From assembly GCA_964644525.1 (NCBI GenBank), contig CAZXWC010000036.1:1-14379 (forward strand): a stretch of 14,379 nucleotides of DNA, in the 5' to 3' direction. The position numbers and the translations under genes are program-made. Every line of letters begins with the position of its first letter. Position 1 is the first letter of the stretch. Below are positions 14,277-14,379 of this stretch, in pieces. The stretch is from BM714 sp964644525 (GTDB lineage: Bacteria; Bacillota; Clostridia; Peptostreptococcales; BM714). The notes below the pieces were generated by a model. It was not told the DNA's origin. It searched no databases and saw only the letters and a program-made list of their open reading frames with translations.

Positions 14277-14379
14277 AAAAGTGTAAAGTAGAAAGTGGAA
14301 AGTTTAAAGGAAAAGAGTAAAAACAAAAGCAAAGGCAAAGAAACTGCAAAAGCAGAAAAGAAAAGAGCTTTCAAATGTA
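14277..14379. repeat. Purine-rich low-complexity tract after the kinase gene
   Basis: The plus strand is overwhelmingly A and G, built from imperfect short units such as AAAGTGTAAAGTAGAAAGTG, then AAAAG/AAAGG words to about 14372. It is not a conventional terminator and has no open frame of note on the plus strand. It may be the edge of a larger simple-repeat or interspersed element that continues outside the window. Confidence 0.55.

Noticed and set aside
1..14379. CRISPR array, prophage, transposase, toxin-antitoxin or defence island
   Set aside because: No regular repeat-spacer pattern, integrase, transposase or small paired genes were seen; the Mre11/Rad50-like pair is a common repair unit and has no defence partner nearby.

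Overview
The window reads as chromosomal sequence from a low-to-moderate GC Gram-positive anaerobe, most likely a member of the Clostridia. The reasons are strong AGGAGG-type ribosome binding sites, frequent ATA/AGA/AGG codons, short intergenic gaps with classic Rho-independent terminators, and gene families that are common there (DUF4342, YajC/DUF6897-like small membrane protein, M50-CBS protease, OmpR/HAMP-kinase pair). This placement is inference; no rRNA or taxon-specific marker is present. No mobile element, CRISPR array or tRNA was seen.

Layout. Bases 1-162 are the 3' end of an HD-GYP-type protein on the + strand, closed by a perfect 16-bp terminator hairpin. A small membrane protein (464-775, minus strand, TTG start) lies divergent to katG (1000-3189, plus), a full-length catalase-peroxidase with every key active-site residue. 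katG converges on a two-gene minus-strand operon, and a bidirectional terminator (3230-3272) sits between them. The operon encodes an Mre11/SbcD-type nuclease (5692-6804) translationally coupled by a 4-base overlap to a Rad50/YhaN-type ATPase (3275-5695) that has no zinc hook. A 529-base gene-free stretch follows (6805-7333), holding a terminator and what may be a decayed coding remnant. A NapA-like Na+/H+ antiporter (8243-9427) and a ZIP metal transporter (7334-8149) share the minus strand.

From 9591 onward everything is on the plus strand: an unrecognised 161-residue protein with its own promoter and terminator, a membrane-embedded site-2 protease with two CBS domains, a UBA-like/DUF4342 membrane protein, and an OmpR-family response regulator overlapping its HAMP sensor kinase. 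The window ends in a strikingly purine-rich, repetitive tract.

How the genes work together. The two firm partnerships are the nuclease/ATPase pair (DNA end processing) and the regulator/kinase pair (envelope signalling). The antiporter and ZIP carrier may be co-transcribed as an ion-homeostasis pair. Oxidative defence (katG) and DNA repair are neighbours, but they are convergent and separated by a terminator, so no shared transcript is implied. The right half (M50 protease, DUF4342 protein, kinase with a very acidic external loop) has an envelope-stress flavour, but that link is conjecture. I found no clearly undescribed multi-gene system. The best leads are the hookless Rad50-like protein, the odd N-terminus and acidic sensor loop of the kinase, the unknown 161-residue protein, and the remnant in 6868-7034.
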